In this document: piece after piece, positions 19,601 through 27,724 of the stretch
Position numbering within the stretch: the first letter of the stretch is position 1
How the letters are laid out: every line of letters begins with the position of its first letter
Assembly: GCA_046329195.1 (NCBI GenBank)
Contig: JAXLVB010000002.1
Span: 1,984,001 to 2,048,000 of the forward strand
Origin: JAXLVB01 sp046329195
GTDB lineage: Bacteria; Bacteroidota; Bacteroidia; Cytophagales; Spirosomataceae
Reading direction: 5' to 3'
DNA length: 64,000 nucleotides
The notes under the pieces: model-generated
Seen by the model: only the letters and a program-made list of their open reading frames with translations
Told to the model about the DNA's origin: nothing
Database searches by the model: none
Made by a program: the position numbers and the translations under genes

Positions 19601-21209
19601 AGGGCTGTTTAAGGATTTTGGCGGTACGGCTACTGGAAAAATTTCAATCACAGGCTCGACCAACGACCCCAAAGTGCGAGGCGAATTGGATGTCAAAAAA
19701 GGTAAGTTGATGTTTGACTACCTCAAAACCGTTTGGAATTTTGAGGATAAGATCTTGTTTGAAGATGGGGCCATCCGAGCCAAAAAAATGCTTCTGACTG
19801 ACAGCGAAGGCAACAAAGCCACGCTACGGGGTGGGGTATATCACGATGGATTTAAGTACTTCCGCTTGCTGATGGCAGCTGATATGAAGAACTTCAAGGT
19901 GATGAATACCACCGACAAAGACAATGAACTGTTTTACGGCACGGCCTATGCTACTGGCAAGTTGGAAATAGAAGGTCCGATGGAAAACTTAGTACTCAAA
20001 GCTGATGCTACCAGCAACCGTGGCACTAGAATCTACATCCCGCTTGACCGCACACAAGAAATCAAGTCTGATGATTTTATTGAATATGTGGACGTTAGTA
20101 TTACCAAAAAAGATTCAGTTGTAACCGTGAGTGCACTGAAAGAAGTGAACTTGTCGGGCATTACGATGAACTTCAATCTGGATGTAACGCCAGACGCCAC
20201 CTGCGAGATTCTGTTTGACCGCCAAACAGGCGAAGGTATTAAAACCAACGGCAAAGGAACCATTAACCTTCGGGTGGACACGAAAGGGGATTTTAACATT
20301 GTGGGCAATTACGAAATTGACAAGGGTGTATATAATTTCAAATTCGAGAACGTACTCGACAAACAGTTCCAGATTTTGGCAGGCAGCCGGATTAGCTGGT
20401 CAGGCGACCCTTATGAGGCATTGATTGACGTAAAAACTGCTTATACCCAATATACTTCGCTCAAAAATTTACTACCCAGCACCGCTACCAGCGAAGACCG
20501 TCCCGAATATAATCGCCGCTACCCAGTCAATGTAAACGTCTCGATGACAGGTCGTTTGACACAACCCCAGATTACCTACGGCTTGAGTATCAAAGACTAT
20601 CCGCCCAGCTTTAATCAAGCTGTGACCTCCTTTGAAAATCGTATCAAAAGTAACGACCAAGAGCTAAACCGCCAAGTGAGTAGTGTGTTGGCCTTGGGAC
20701 AGTTGATTCCAGATAATGCTTCGCAGTTTGTCCAAGACAACATTCTCAACAACCTGACTGAGTTGCTCTCGAACCAGTTGAGTAAATTGGCTTCGCAGTT
20801 AGACAAAAACTTAGAGGTGGACCTGTCGTTTAGTGGTGGACTGAATCAAGACTTGATGCGTAACCTACAGCTTCGATTTTCGTATAATTTCAACGACCGC
20901 TTGCGTATTACCCGCAACGGTGGCTTTACTAACGCTTACAACCAAACCGACGCTGCCACTCTCATCGGAGACTGGTCGCTTGAATGGCTCATCACCTCCA
21001 GCGGTAAGTTGCGCTTAAAAGCCTACAACCGCAATGTCCAGAACCCCTTCTCATCGCTTTCAAACACGGCCACTACTACCACTGGAGGCGCCAGTATCTT
21101 GTTTACCGAGAGCTTTAATTTCTTACCGTGGCAAAAGAAAAAGAAACGACTAGGCAATACCATCGGTTTCCGAAATGACCGCCCAGGAGGAGGAACCGAG
21201 GAGGAATAG
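16689..21209 (+). CDS. tamB: Translocation and assembly module protein TamB (TTG start)
   Basis: A very large (1506 aa) inner-membrane-anchored periplasmic protein, thought to bridge the envelope and assist outer-membrane protein insertion or lipid transport. An N-terminal membrane segment (about residues 8-30) is followed by a long repetitive beta-rich region of the AsmA/TamB type. The C-terminal DUF490 domain is recognisable around GDFNIVGNYEIDKGVYNF and DPYEALIDVKTAY, and through NQDLMRNLQLRFSYNFNDRLRI. No ATG fits: TAA at 16674-16676 closes the frame upstream and the first internal Met falls after the membrane helix, so the TTG at 16689 is the sensible start. No BamA/TamA gene is adjacent. 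Confidence 0.93.
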   Translation: MLRFLKITGKIIFYTVLLLLLGLGVVVVGLQLPSVQTRMVQEASTYLSEKLGMKVEVGGVSIEWFDKVHLQNVRINDDHRNSMIEIERLVADLNLNKLTDSTQVTLDKVRLVKPNVHLAQYPGSDRLNIDEFIYRINHLSSSDTTTSSKPTPFVIEQAEVEDGIFSMDDYRKAPMTEKGIFDYNHFTLHELNASVLHFKLVADSVSLGAENLRAVHRTSGLQIHELDTDFLYCEKSMIFNHLLARINNSVVRNYLAFHYKDQSDLGEFNTLVHLKANFDSTYIVPKDLKPFAPGVEQFHDRWVLNHGKFDGRVVDFKLQNADVYFGNRSRLQGNFAFKGMPEIEKTVMDFAVQKSAIQVQDLTQYIGKETTKSLQKFGNMAFEGTFSGLYTDFKTKGILQTDLGKANADLAMKLNDNSAKSSYIGNLELINFDLGKLIENQKLLQRIELKGRIEGTGFDVENAVVKVDGSARKVGFQGYDYTNLYVNGTLQKGKFDGRVSMKDTNLAFNLDGKVDLRQKGAELFEIKGKLAKANLKPLGITKEDMRLQSDLNVNFQGTDPDEMLGTGRFLNTYLSKGGRNLIIDSLFVFSFKPDSNRLIGINSDLLDFNAKGKFQLTAAIGDMAMLAKEYALYFFDNELNRQSYYTRKMFDVPKNYAVNFNLLLKNTDPLMAFFYPEGRITRNARFEGVFTMGNTSTFNFSGKADTLILGEYKFYKSDIDIVTSKFSHNPEVLASGIISSKNQKLNILAPTENLEMEASWDNDRIRFSGGLRQTGSTNRADLNGDLRFTQSGLVLSLQRSRFRLLDGIWKINPNNLMTVSGSDVCLRDLTFSNNGQSISLNGAISEDSTLALELKSEDFHLSTIAPVIELNLNGTVNGSVVLRDLYDNIYLDSDINIDELVYKDFLIGNVFGTGRWNKSKNIVEVDYHVDRMNNRILSLKGTYDPVRDDKAFNLLATLNQTNLEILEPFTEGLFKDFGGTATGKISITGSTNDPKVRGELDVKKGKLMFDYLKTVWNFEDKILFEDGAIRAKKMLLTDSEGNKATLRGGVYHDGFKYFRLLMAADMKNFKVMNTTDKDNELFYGTAYATGKLEIEGPMENLVLKADATSNRGTRIYIPLDRTQEIKSDDFIEYVDVSITKKDSVVTVSALKEVNLSGITMNFNLDVTPDATCEILFDRQTGEGIKTNGKGTINLRVDTKGDFNIVGNYEIDKGVYNFKFENVLDKQFQILAGSRISWSGDPYEALIDVKTAYTQYTSLKNLLPSTATSEDRPEYNRRYPVNVNVSMTGRLTQPQITYGLSIKDYPPSFNQAVTSFENRIKSNDQELNRQVSSVLALGQLIPDNASQFVQDNILNNLTELLSNQLSKLASQLDKNLEVDLSFSGGLNQDLMRNLQLRFSYNFNDRLRITRNGGFTNAYNQTDAATLIGDWSLEWLITSSGKLRLKAYNRNVQNPFSSLSNTATTTTGGASILFTESFNFLPWQKKKKRLGNTIGFRNDRPGGGTEEE

Positions 21210-21330
21210 TAAAATATTACTTCATGTAGCGATGTCCTCACCCGCTTTCTTCGCTGAATTTACCGCTAGAAGAAAATACGAATCCAACCCAAGTGCTACC
21301 AATGAGCAGCTCTTGAGTTGGAAAATTTTA

Positions 21331-22263
21331 TCAGTTTTTCTCTAACGGAATGACCTTTAGCAAGCGTTTGGTATTGTTTCGGAGCACGCCTAAGTCGTGT
21401 ACTGTCCCGATGGTGTCGCCTGTCAGGAAGCGAAACAAATCGTCGGAAGTTTCAACCAGTTGATTATCAAACGAATGGATGATGTCTCCTGACGAAATCC
21501 CCGCCACAGCCGCAGGGCTTTTCTCTTCAACAGTGGTTACAAACAGGGCTGTTTGATTTTTTAACTCGTTGATTTGGCGTAGTTTAGGCACTAGCTCAAT
21601 CTGTTGTAACATCAATCCCAAGTAGGCTCTTTTTACCTTTCCGAAGCGTAAAAGTTGGTCGGCTATGGCTTTGGCAGTATTGATACTCACCGCAAAACAA
21701 ATACCTTGTGCCCCCATGATAGTCGCCGTGTTTACCCCCACTACTTGCCCTTGCGCATTGATAAGTGGCCCACCCGAATTACCCGGATTCAGAGCCGCAT
21801 CAGTCTGAATAACATGGTCCATCATTCGCCCTGATTGACTTCGTAAACTACGACCCAAAGCGCTAATCACCCCCGCCGTCACTGTGTGTTGATAGCCCAA
21901 AGGATTACCAATAGCAATCACCAATTGGCCAATTTGTAAGGCATGGGTATCGCCCAATTGAGCTGGCACATAGTCGCCTGCATAGGCTTGTACTTTCAGA
22001 ATCGCTAAGTCAGAGTCAGGGTCTTCGCCGATGAGTTCGGCATTGTACTGAGAACCATCATACAAGGTCACTTTCAAGAGGTTCGCCTGATGAACCACGT
22101 GGCTGTTGGTAAACAAATAGCCATCTGAAGAAAAAAAGAAACCCGACCCACTTCCTTCTGGAATCCGTTTTCCGTTTGGGTCGGTTTTGAATCGGTCAAT
22201 CTTCACAACCGACTTTTTAGCAGCTTCTACTGCGTCAATAATAATGGCCGAATAAGCATCCAT
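21331..22263 (-). CDS. HtrA-like trypsin-type serine protease with PDZ domain
   Basis: A 310-residue S1C protease likely to act in protein quality control. The triad is complete: His55 (FTNSHVVHQ), Asp85 (DSDLAILKV) and Ser163 (NPGNSGGPL). One PDZ domain follows (about 215-300, with AGISSGDIIHSFD). DegP-type homologues are usually exported or membrane anchored, but no signal peptide or membrane segment is visible here (start MDAYSAIIIDAVEAAKK). The frame offers no obvious leader upstream, so it may act in the cytoplasm. Confidence 0.88.
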   Translation of the reverse strand: MDAYSAIIIDAVEAAKKSVVKIDRFKTDPNGKRIPEGSGSGFFFSSDGYLFTNSHVVHQANLLKVTLYDGSQYNAELIGEDPDSDLAILKVQAYAGDYVPAQLGDTHALQIGQLVIAIGNPLGYQHTVTAGVISALGRSLRSQSGRMMDHVIQTDAALNPGNSGGPLINAQGQVVGVNTATIMGAQGICFAVSINTAKAIADQLLRFGKVKRAYLGLMLQQIELVPKLRQINELKNQTALFVTTVEEKSPAAVAGISSGDIIHSFDNQLVETSDDLFRFLTGDTIGTVHDLGVLRNNTKRLLKVIPLEKN

Positions 22264-22352
22264 TGTTTGTTGAGGGTTAATCGCCAGTATTAGTTACTTG
22301 TGATTTACAGAAAGCTTATTCCGTATCAACCTGATTAGCAACAACATTTGCT

Positions 22353-22496
22353 ATGCAGAGGTACCATATAATTCGGCAATCCGGTAACATCTACGAGCGT
22401 TGTAAAAAACAGGTAGATAGCTTAGGGCGTCAAAATCAGTACCAGTCTATCAAATCGGTAGAATTGGCAGATAAAGAAATAAAAAGAAGAAAATGA
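22353..22496 (+). CDS. Possible 47-residue small protein
   Basis: An ATG-started frame lies in the gap between the HtrA-like gene and the isochorismate synthase gene, on the opposite strand to both. It encodes a basic, Gln/Lys-rich peptide ending in KEIKRRK. No family was recognised. An ACATTTG sequence just upstream weakly resembles a -7 element. It may be a chance frame. The remainder of this 253-bp gap shows nothing else. Confidence 0.25.
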   Translation: MQRYHIIRQSGNIYERCKKQVDSLGRQNQYQSIKSVELADKEIKRRK

Positions 22497-22516
22497 TGCG
22501 GAAATAATGGCAGTAG

Positions 22517-23746
22517 TTATCCTGAAGGCAAAATCACACTAAGTAAAGTTTGGCATTTCATTTCGGTTTCATTCCATTCTTTCTCTGGAATAGAATCTTC
22601 GGTAATGCCTGCTCCTGCAAACAGGGTAGCGTTGTCACCGCCTACTTTCATAGTGCGTAAATTTACAAACAAGTGTGTTTCAAATTCGATATTAACAGGT
22701 CCTAAAAAGCCACTATACAAATCTCGGTGGTAGTTTTCGTTTTCTAAAATAAATTCCAAAGCGGGCTGTTTTGGGGTACCACACACTGCCGAAGTAGGGT
22801 GTAGGAGTTGTAGCATTGCAGTACCTAATTGTGGAAAATTGACAGCTTTGGTATCTACCAAAAAATCAGTCCGAAGGTGGATTAGATTACCTGCACGAGC
22901 TGTTTTGGGGCCATTTTCGATGTATTCTCGTAAGCGAATCCGCTTAAAACACGACACGATGTACCGACTCACCAAGGCTTGTTCTTCAATTTCCTTTTGG
23001 GTCCAGCGAGCTTCTGACAAAGGCAAAAGCGTTCTGTCTTCACGGTAAGCCGATTGTGTTCCCGCCAACGAAATCGTTCTGAACATGCCGTTACTATCTA
23101 CACTTACCAAGGTTTCAGGGGTGGCTCCTAGCCAAATTTCACCCTGCTCTGGAAGCCACACCGCCGATACAAATGCGTTGGGATAGGCTTCGCAGAGTTG
23201 GTCAAACACTTGGTTTATATCAAAATCAGTAGGAAGTGGAATTTGCTTGGTGCGAGACAACACTACTTTCTGAAACTCGCCTTGATGGATTCGCTTAACG
23301 GCCTCTTCGACAATGGCCGTGTAATGGCTTTTTTCGTCAGACGAAGGATGCAGTTGCTTAGATTTGGCAGTTTGCTCTGGCTGAAATGAAGAATCAGTTG
23401 CTGGGGTATTCAAAAAATCGTCGATTTGAACACGTTTTTCAAACCCTATTTCTTCTTCTTTCAACAGTTGATTTTCAATCGAAAACTGCACATGAATATC
23501 TGCTTTGATAAACAGTGTTTCATTATTATCAGGATTCAAAAAAGGGCTCAGTGCAAAGCCTGGGGGAGTCTCTTCCAAGTCAACCGAAATCACCGAAGGG
23601 GAGCCCGACAAATCAACAATCAAATGTTTGGTTTGGCCATTAGGCAAACGCCACAATGCCGAGGGTAAGCCTTTGGCCTGTGCCATCTCCCAAAAATGAG
23701 CTGTAGTAAACGCTGTTGATGACGAAATTTCCTGCAATGTACTCAT
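22517..23746 (-). CDS. menF: Isochorismate synthase (menaquinone pathway)
   Basis: Converts chorismate to isochorismate, the first step of menaquinone synthesis. The 409 residues show the chorismate-binding core: FQKVVLSRTK, IWLGATPETL, TISLAGTQ, the HLRTDF segment, LLHPTSAVCGTPK and YSGFLGPVN. The same fold serves EntC-type siderophore enzymes, but the neighbouring MenI-type thioesterase 50 bp upstream on the same strand favours menaquinone. No anthranilate or salicylate genes are nearby. Confidence 0.9.
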   Translation of the reverse strand: MSTLQEISSSTAFTTAHFWEMAQAKGLPSALWRLPNGQTKHLIVDLSGSPSVISVDLEETPPGFALSPFLNPDNNETLFIKADIHVQFSIENQLLKEEEIGFEKRVQIDDFLNTPATDSSFQPEQTAKSKQLHPSSDEKSHYTAIVEEAVKRIHQGEFQKVVLSRTKQIPLPTDFDINQVFDQLCEAYPNAFVSAVWLPEQGEIWLGATPETLVSVDSNGMFRTISLAGTQSAYREDRTLLPLSEARWTQKEIEEQALVSRYIVSCFKRIRLREYIENGPKTARAGNLIHLRTDFLVDTKAVNFPQLGTAMLQLLHPTSAVCGTPKQPALEFILENENYHRDLYSGFLGPVNIEFETHLFVNLRTMKVGGDNATLFAGAGITEDSIPEKEWNETEMKCQTLLSVILPSG

Positions 23747-23796
23747 ACCCTTACAACCAAAATTTTTTCCGAAAAGTGCTCGAAATTACCTTGATT

Positions 23797-24219
23797 TTAC
23801 TTTTTCTCGATAACCATTACGGTAATTCGGCTGATACAAACCAAATCACCGGCTTCGCTGGTAATGCGAATTTCCCAAACTTGGGTGCGTCTGCCCACGT
23901 GCACAGGCGAACAACGACCATATACCCAACCCGAAGAAACCCCTTTCAGGTGATTTGCGTTGATTTCAAGCCCTACTGCTTGCTGACGAGTGGGGTCTTC
24001 CAGTGTTAAAAACGAAGCAATGCTGCCCATTGTTTCGGCTAATACGACAGATGCCCCTCCGTGTAATAAGCCAAAAGGTTGGTGAGTGCGCTGGTCAACG
24101 GGCATTCGAGCCACTAAAAAATCACTCCCGAGTTCTAAAAATTCAATCCCTATCAGACCAGAAATCGTATTATTCGATAATTGATTGAGCGAATCGAGCG
24201 TTCCATGAGGTTTAAACAT
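23797..24219 (-). CDS. menI: 1,4-dihydroxy-2-naphthoyl-CoA hydrolase (hotdog thioesterase)
   Basis: A 140-residue hotdog-fold thioesterase closely resembling E. coli YdiI/MenI: MPVDQRTHQPFGLLHGG is followed by ASVVLAETMGS, in which the Glu is the probable catalytic residue. GLEINANHLKG and a C-terminal strand block complete the fold. It is expected to cleave DHNA-CoA to DHNA in menaquinone synthesis. It lies immediately upstream of the isochorismate synthase gene, probably in one operon. A general PaaI-type thioesterase is the alternative. Confidence 0.87.
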   Translation of the reverse strand: MFKPHGTLDSLNQLSNNTISGLIGIEFLELGSDFLVARMPVDQRTHQPFGLLHGGASVVLAETMGSIASFLTLEDPTRQQAVGLEINANHLKGVSSGWVYGRCSPVHVGRRTQVWEIRITSEAGDLVCISRITVMVIEKK

Positions 24220-24325
24220 ACAAGTGTAAGTGCCTATAAATTGGTAATGTTCAAAGATATGTTTAATTTTGATGCAATTTTAAAAGATTTATCTTTAAAA
24301 TAGACAATTCCCGAAAGATAAGACC

Positions 24326-25000
24326 ATGAGTCATTCCATCTCTAAGACCATCTATTTGATTCGTCACGGCGAAACCGAGTACAACCGCAAAGGTATTGTA
24401 CAGGGTAGTGGCGTGGACGCCGACCTCAACGACTTAGGTAGGGCGCAAGCCAATAGCTTCTATGAATTTTATAAACATATCAAGTTTGACAAAGTCTATA
24501 TTTCCAAACTAAAGCGCACATATCAGTCAGTACAAAATTTCTTAGAGGTTGAACACCTGCCGTATGAAGCGTATGCTGGTCTTAACGAAATCAGTTGGGG
24601 TATCAAAGAAGGTAAAATGCCCAACTACCTCGACGACCAATATTATAAAGACCTGATTCATAATTGGCGTACAGGCAACGTAACCATGCCAACCGAACAA
24701 GGTGAAAGCCCCATGGATGTACGATTGAGGCAAATGCCTGTGATTGATGTTATCATCAGCCGCCCCGAAGAGCAAACGATTTTGATGTGTATGCACGGGA
24801 GAGCCATCCGAATTCTGCTGACCACTTTGCTCGAAAAGCCGCTCTCCGAAATGGACACCTTTGACCACCAGAATCTGTGCCTTTACGTGCTTACTTACCA
24901 TTACGACGAGAATAAATTTACCCTCGAAACCCAAAACGATACTACGCACTTGCTGCTATTGCCCGTAGAAGATATAGCCGAAGTAGAACCTCGAAAATAA
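24326..25000 (+). CDS. Histidine phosphatase family protein
   Basis: A 224-residue phosphoglycerate mutase-like phosphatase. The phospho-accepting His lies in LIRHGETEYN near the N terminus and the second active-site His in CMHGRAIRILL. The substrate is unknown; relatives include cofactor-dependent phosphoglycerate mutases, sugar phosphatases and broad phosphatases. It is divergent from the menI-menF pair and lies 181 bp before the LytS-type kinase. Confidence 0.88.
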   Translation: MSHSISKTIYLIRHGETEYNRKGIVQGSGVDADLNDLGRAQANSFYEFYKHIKFDKVYISKLKRTYQSVQNFLEVEHLPYEAYAGLNEISWGIKEGKMPNYLDDQYYKDLIHNWRTGNVTMPTEQGESPMDVRLRQMPVIDVIISRPEEQTILMCMHGRAIRILLTTLLEKPLSEMDTFDHQNLCLYVLTYHYDENKFTLETQNDTTHLLLLPVEDIAEVEPRK

Positions 25001-25181
25001 TAAAAACACGACCTTGATAGCCTACCTTGATACGCAAAAAAGTGAGAATCCTTTTCTATCCATCCTTCCGTTTTTTCATACGGCTTCTGTTCCGTTCATC
25101 TAATTTATCTCCCGTTGATACCAATTTCCATACGAAACAATCTTTGATTTCGTAGGTTGTTTAGTGGAATAGGATTTTGGT

Positions 25182-26246
25182 ATGGAAAAAAAGCAAAAAA
25201 TATATTGGATTTGTCAGATTGGCGGCTGGTCGTTGTGGCTTCTCAACGACATGCTTGGTAATATTTTGCAATATGAGCGGGCGTGGTGGTGGATTGGCGA
25301 GTTTGTAGTAAATATTCTGATCTGTATTTTGCTCACCCACCAGTATCGACGCTTGGTAAAGCGGTGGAACTGGTCCACACTGAGTTATGAGCGAGGCATT
25401 TTGCGGATTTTGGTAGCTACTGTTATTATGGCCAGCTTGTTGAGTTTGGTTAACTTACCCCTTGACGCCAGGGTAATCAGCGATTTATCAAGTACGTTTT
25501 TGTTCACTTACTTTCTCTACTGGGCCAAACCCATGCTGCTTTGGATGGTCTTTTATCACATCTTTCACCATTTTGAGCGAACCAGAGAAATTGAAATTGA
25601 GAAAGTTCGATTAGAATCTTCTATCAAGGAAACTGAGTCGAAGGTATTGCGGGCGCAGTTGAATCCTCACTTTATGTTCAATGCCCTCAACAGCATTCGG
25701 GCCTTGATCTTAGAAGACCCTGAAAAAGCACAGAAAGGTATTACCCAACTCTCTAACATCCTCAGAAGCAGCCTCTTGGCTGACCGCCGCAAAACTGTAT
25801 CCTTAGGTGAAGAGTTAAAAACAGTAGATGATTACTTGGCGCTGGAGAAAATTCGGTATGAAGACCGATTAGAAGTACGCAAAAACATTTATCCCGAAAC
25901 GTTAGGCATTCAAATTCCACCGATGATGGTGCAAACTCTGGTCGAAAACGCCATCAAGCATGGGGTATCAAAGCCTGTAAAAGGAGGTTTTGTGAGTTTA
26001 GAAGCCAAAGTAGTGAACCATCGCTTAGACTTACGAATTAGTAATACGGGGGTGTTGGGCAATACTGACTCTGGTGGATTTGGCCTCGAAAATACAGCCC
26101 ATCGCCTACGACTTTTGTTTGGTGAAGGAGCCACTTTCAGCATCTTCCAAGCCTCAAAAGATGTGGTTTGTGCCGAAGTAATTATTCCTCAGCCCATCCC
26201 AGAAACCGCTAAAGTAACTACCAAAGATTTAGACGTGGAAGTATAA
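25182..26246 (+). CDS. LytS/YehU-type sensor histidine kinase (no adjacent regulator)
   Basis: A 354-residue membrane kinase. Four hydrophobic segments occupy residues 10-130 and a short coiled coil leads to the His_kinase domain with the phospho-accepting His163 in LNPHFMFNALN. An ATPase part follows (MMVQTLVENAIKHG, GGFGLENTAHRL). Such kinases normally pair with a LytTR response regulator, often the next gene. Here the neighbours are a phosphatase and an opposite-strand protease, so the partner must be elsewhere. The input signal is unknown. Confidence 0.9.
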   Translation: MEKKQKIYWICQIGGWSLWLLNDMLGNILQYERAWWWIGEFVVNILICILLTHQYRRLVKRWNWSTLSYERGILRILVATVIMASLLSLVNLPLDARVISDLSSTFLFTYFLYWAKPMLLWMVFYHIFHHFERTREIEIEKVRLESSIKETESKVLRAQLNPHFMFNALNSIRALILEDPEKAQKGITQLSNILRSSLLADRRKTVSLGEELKTVDDYLALEKIRYEDRLEVRKNIYPETLGIQIPPMMVQTLVENAIKHGVSKPVKGGFVSLEAKVVNHRLDLRISNTGVLGNTDSGGFGLENTAHRLRLLFGEGATFSIFQASKDVVCAEVIIPQPIPETAKVTTKDLDVEV

Positions 26247-26280
26247 AAAAGCCCCAGATGTACGTCTGGGGCTTTTTTAT
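26243..26280. terminator. Bidirectional terminator after the LytS-type kinase
   Basis: Perfect 16-bp arms (ATAAAAAAGCCCCAGA at 26243-26258 and its complement at 26265-26280) enclose a 6-nt loop. The arm overlaps the kinase stop codon, and the convergent subtilase gene ends 14 bp beyond. Confidence 0.88.
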
Positions 26281-26293
26281 ACTTTACAGACTA

Positions 26294-27532
26294 TTAATTA
26301 CCAACCCCTAATCCTCCTGCAATTCCTATTACGTCAGCATTCTTATCATAATCGTTTTTCACTTTTCCATTTGGTGAAACATTACCTAGTAATAAGATAC
26401 CTGCCAAGTGAGGTGCAGCCATTGAAGTACCGCTCAACGTAGCATAACCGCCATTTTTGTAGCAAGAATATACATTAACACCTGGCTCTGCATAGTCAAT
26501 AGGCGGATTTCCATAATTAGAGAAATAGGCAAAAATATCGCCTGTACCAAAAGCCGATACCGTGTAAAGATTGGTAGCATTAGCTCTTGCTGGCGAATAA
26601 TAGTTAGCATCGTCTCCATAATTACCTGCTGCTACACATACTTTAATTCCTTTTGCAGCTATGGCCTTAACGGCATTATCCATAGGTGTATAAGCTCCTC
26701 CTCCTAAGCTTAAATTAGCCACATCGCCAGGTGCTGCTTTGGCAGCTACCCAATTGCACCCAGCTATGATATCTGAATAAGAGCCATAGCCAGATGCGGC
26801 CAATACTTTAATCCCAATCACAGGAGCACCTGCTGCCACTCCAATACAGCCTATTGTATTGTTTTTGGCTCCAATAATCCCTGCTACGTGAGACCCATGT
26901 CCATTATCATCGTCGGCTGAAGCGGCTGCAGATACACTGGAGACAAACGACTTGCATTTGGTCTTTACTACGTTTAAGTCTGGGTGGTTGAGGTCAACTC
27001 CTGTATCAATAATCCAAGCTTGGCGAGTTCCTAAGTAATTCCCCCCCCCTCCTACTCGGGTAATTCCCCATGGTTTGACTTGGGCCTGAGCCGAAACGGA
27101 CGTTGACTCTACAATGTCAACCCCTCCAATTGGGTCCTCTAAGGCCACAACACGATCTTGCTCTACATATTCTACATTAGGGTTCTTTCGGAGAGATTCC
27201 ACTTCATTTTCATCCAAATTTTTAATAGCAAAGCCTTGAGTTACTCCATAAACATGAAGAATATCTTCATTTGCAAAATCAATTTGAGCCATTCGTAAAG
27301 TAGCTTTACCCAAATCACCAACTACTGTCAACATGCCCTCATAAGTAGGTGCAGAATAACGTCCATTAGCAAAAGTTGATTCTTTAAATTGTACAATATA
27401 TTGTCCTGGAATAACTTTATTTGCGTTACTACTCAACTCAGATTGGGGAGTAAACGAATCTTTCTCTTGGCATCCAACAACAAACAATACGCCAAGGGCA
27501 ATAGTCCAAATAAACTGTAGTTTTCGTTTCAT
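26294..27532 (-). CDS. Subtilisin-like serine protease, lipoprotein (copy 1)
   Basis: A 412-residue S8 protease with a lipoprotein signal (LFVVGCQ, Cys21), an I9-type propeptide (about 40-130, starting VIPGQYIVQFKES) and a compact catalytic domain. The triad is Asp176 (WIIDTGVD), His212 (NGHGSHVAG) and Ser370 (SGTSMAAPH), with oxyanion Asn304 (AAGN). It is a close paralogue of the gene immediately upstream (27725-28930). Residues 161-164 are four Gly encoded by GGA followed by an unbroken run of nine G, a potential slippage site between propeptide and catalytic Asp. There is no T9SS tail; the lipid anchor implies a membrane location. Confidence 0.93.
   Translation of the reverse strand: MKRKLQFIWTIALGVLFVVGCQEKDSFTPQSELSSNANKVIPGQYIVQFKESTFANGRYSAPTYEGMLTVVGDLGKATLRMAQIDFANEDILHVYGVTQGFAIKNLDENEVESLRKNPNVEYVEQDRVVALEDPIGGVDIVESTSVSAQAQVKPWGITRVGGGGNYLGTRQAWIIDTGVDLNHPDLNVVKTKCKSFVSSVSAAASADDDNGHGSHVAGIIGAKNNTIGCIGVAAGAPVIGIKVLAASGYGSYSDIIAGCNWVAAKAAPGDVANLSLGGGAYTPMDNAVKAIAAKGIKVCVAAGNYGDDANYYSPARANATNLYTVSAFGTGDIFAYFSNYGNPPIDYAEPGVNVYSCYKNGGYATLSGTSMAAPHLAGILLLGNVSPNGKVKNDYDKNADVIGIAGGLGVGN
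27041..27049 (-). repeat. Poly-G tract (9 G on the coding strand) within subtilase copy 1
   Basis: Nine consecutive C on the plus strand encode Gly162-Gly164. The paralogue reads N-G-G-V here and has no such run. Loss or gain of one G would shift the frame before the catalytic domain. Confidence 0.9.
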
Positions 27533-27642
27533 TTTAGTAATTGATTAAAGGTTAATATTAAGGTTGTTCATTTCAAACAGATTGCTCCTGCTTTGAAGGA
27601 GACTCTTTTTATCATAAAGTAGGTAGCATTAGTGCGTCATAT

Positions 27643-27692
27643 AAAAAAAAGAGGTTAGGTCAAGATTTATTTTTTCTCAACACCAACCTCTT
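27643..27692 (-). terminator. Probable terminator of subtilase copy 2
   Basis: On the minus strand an AAGAGGTTGG arm pairs, with one bulge, to CCTAACCTC followed by eight T. The loop is long (about 20 nt), so the call is moderate. It lies about 35 bp past the stop of the 27725-28930 gene. Confidence 0.5.
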
Positions 27693-27724
27693 CTTACAGT
27701 ACAAACTTTTACAAATCTTAACTT

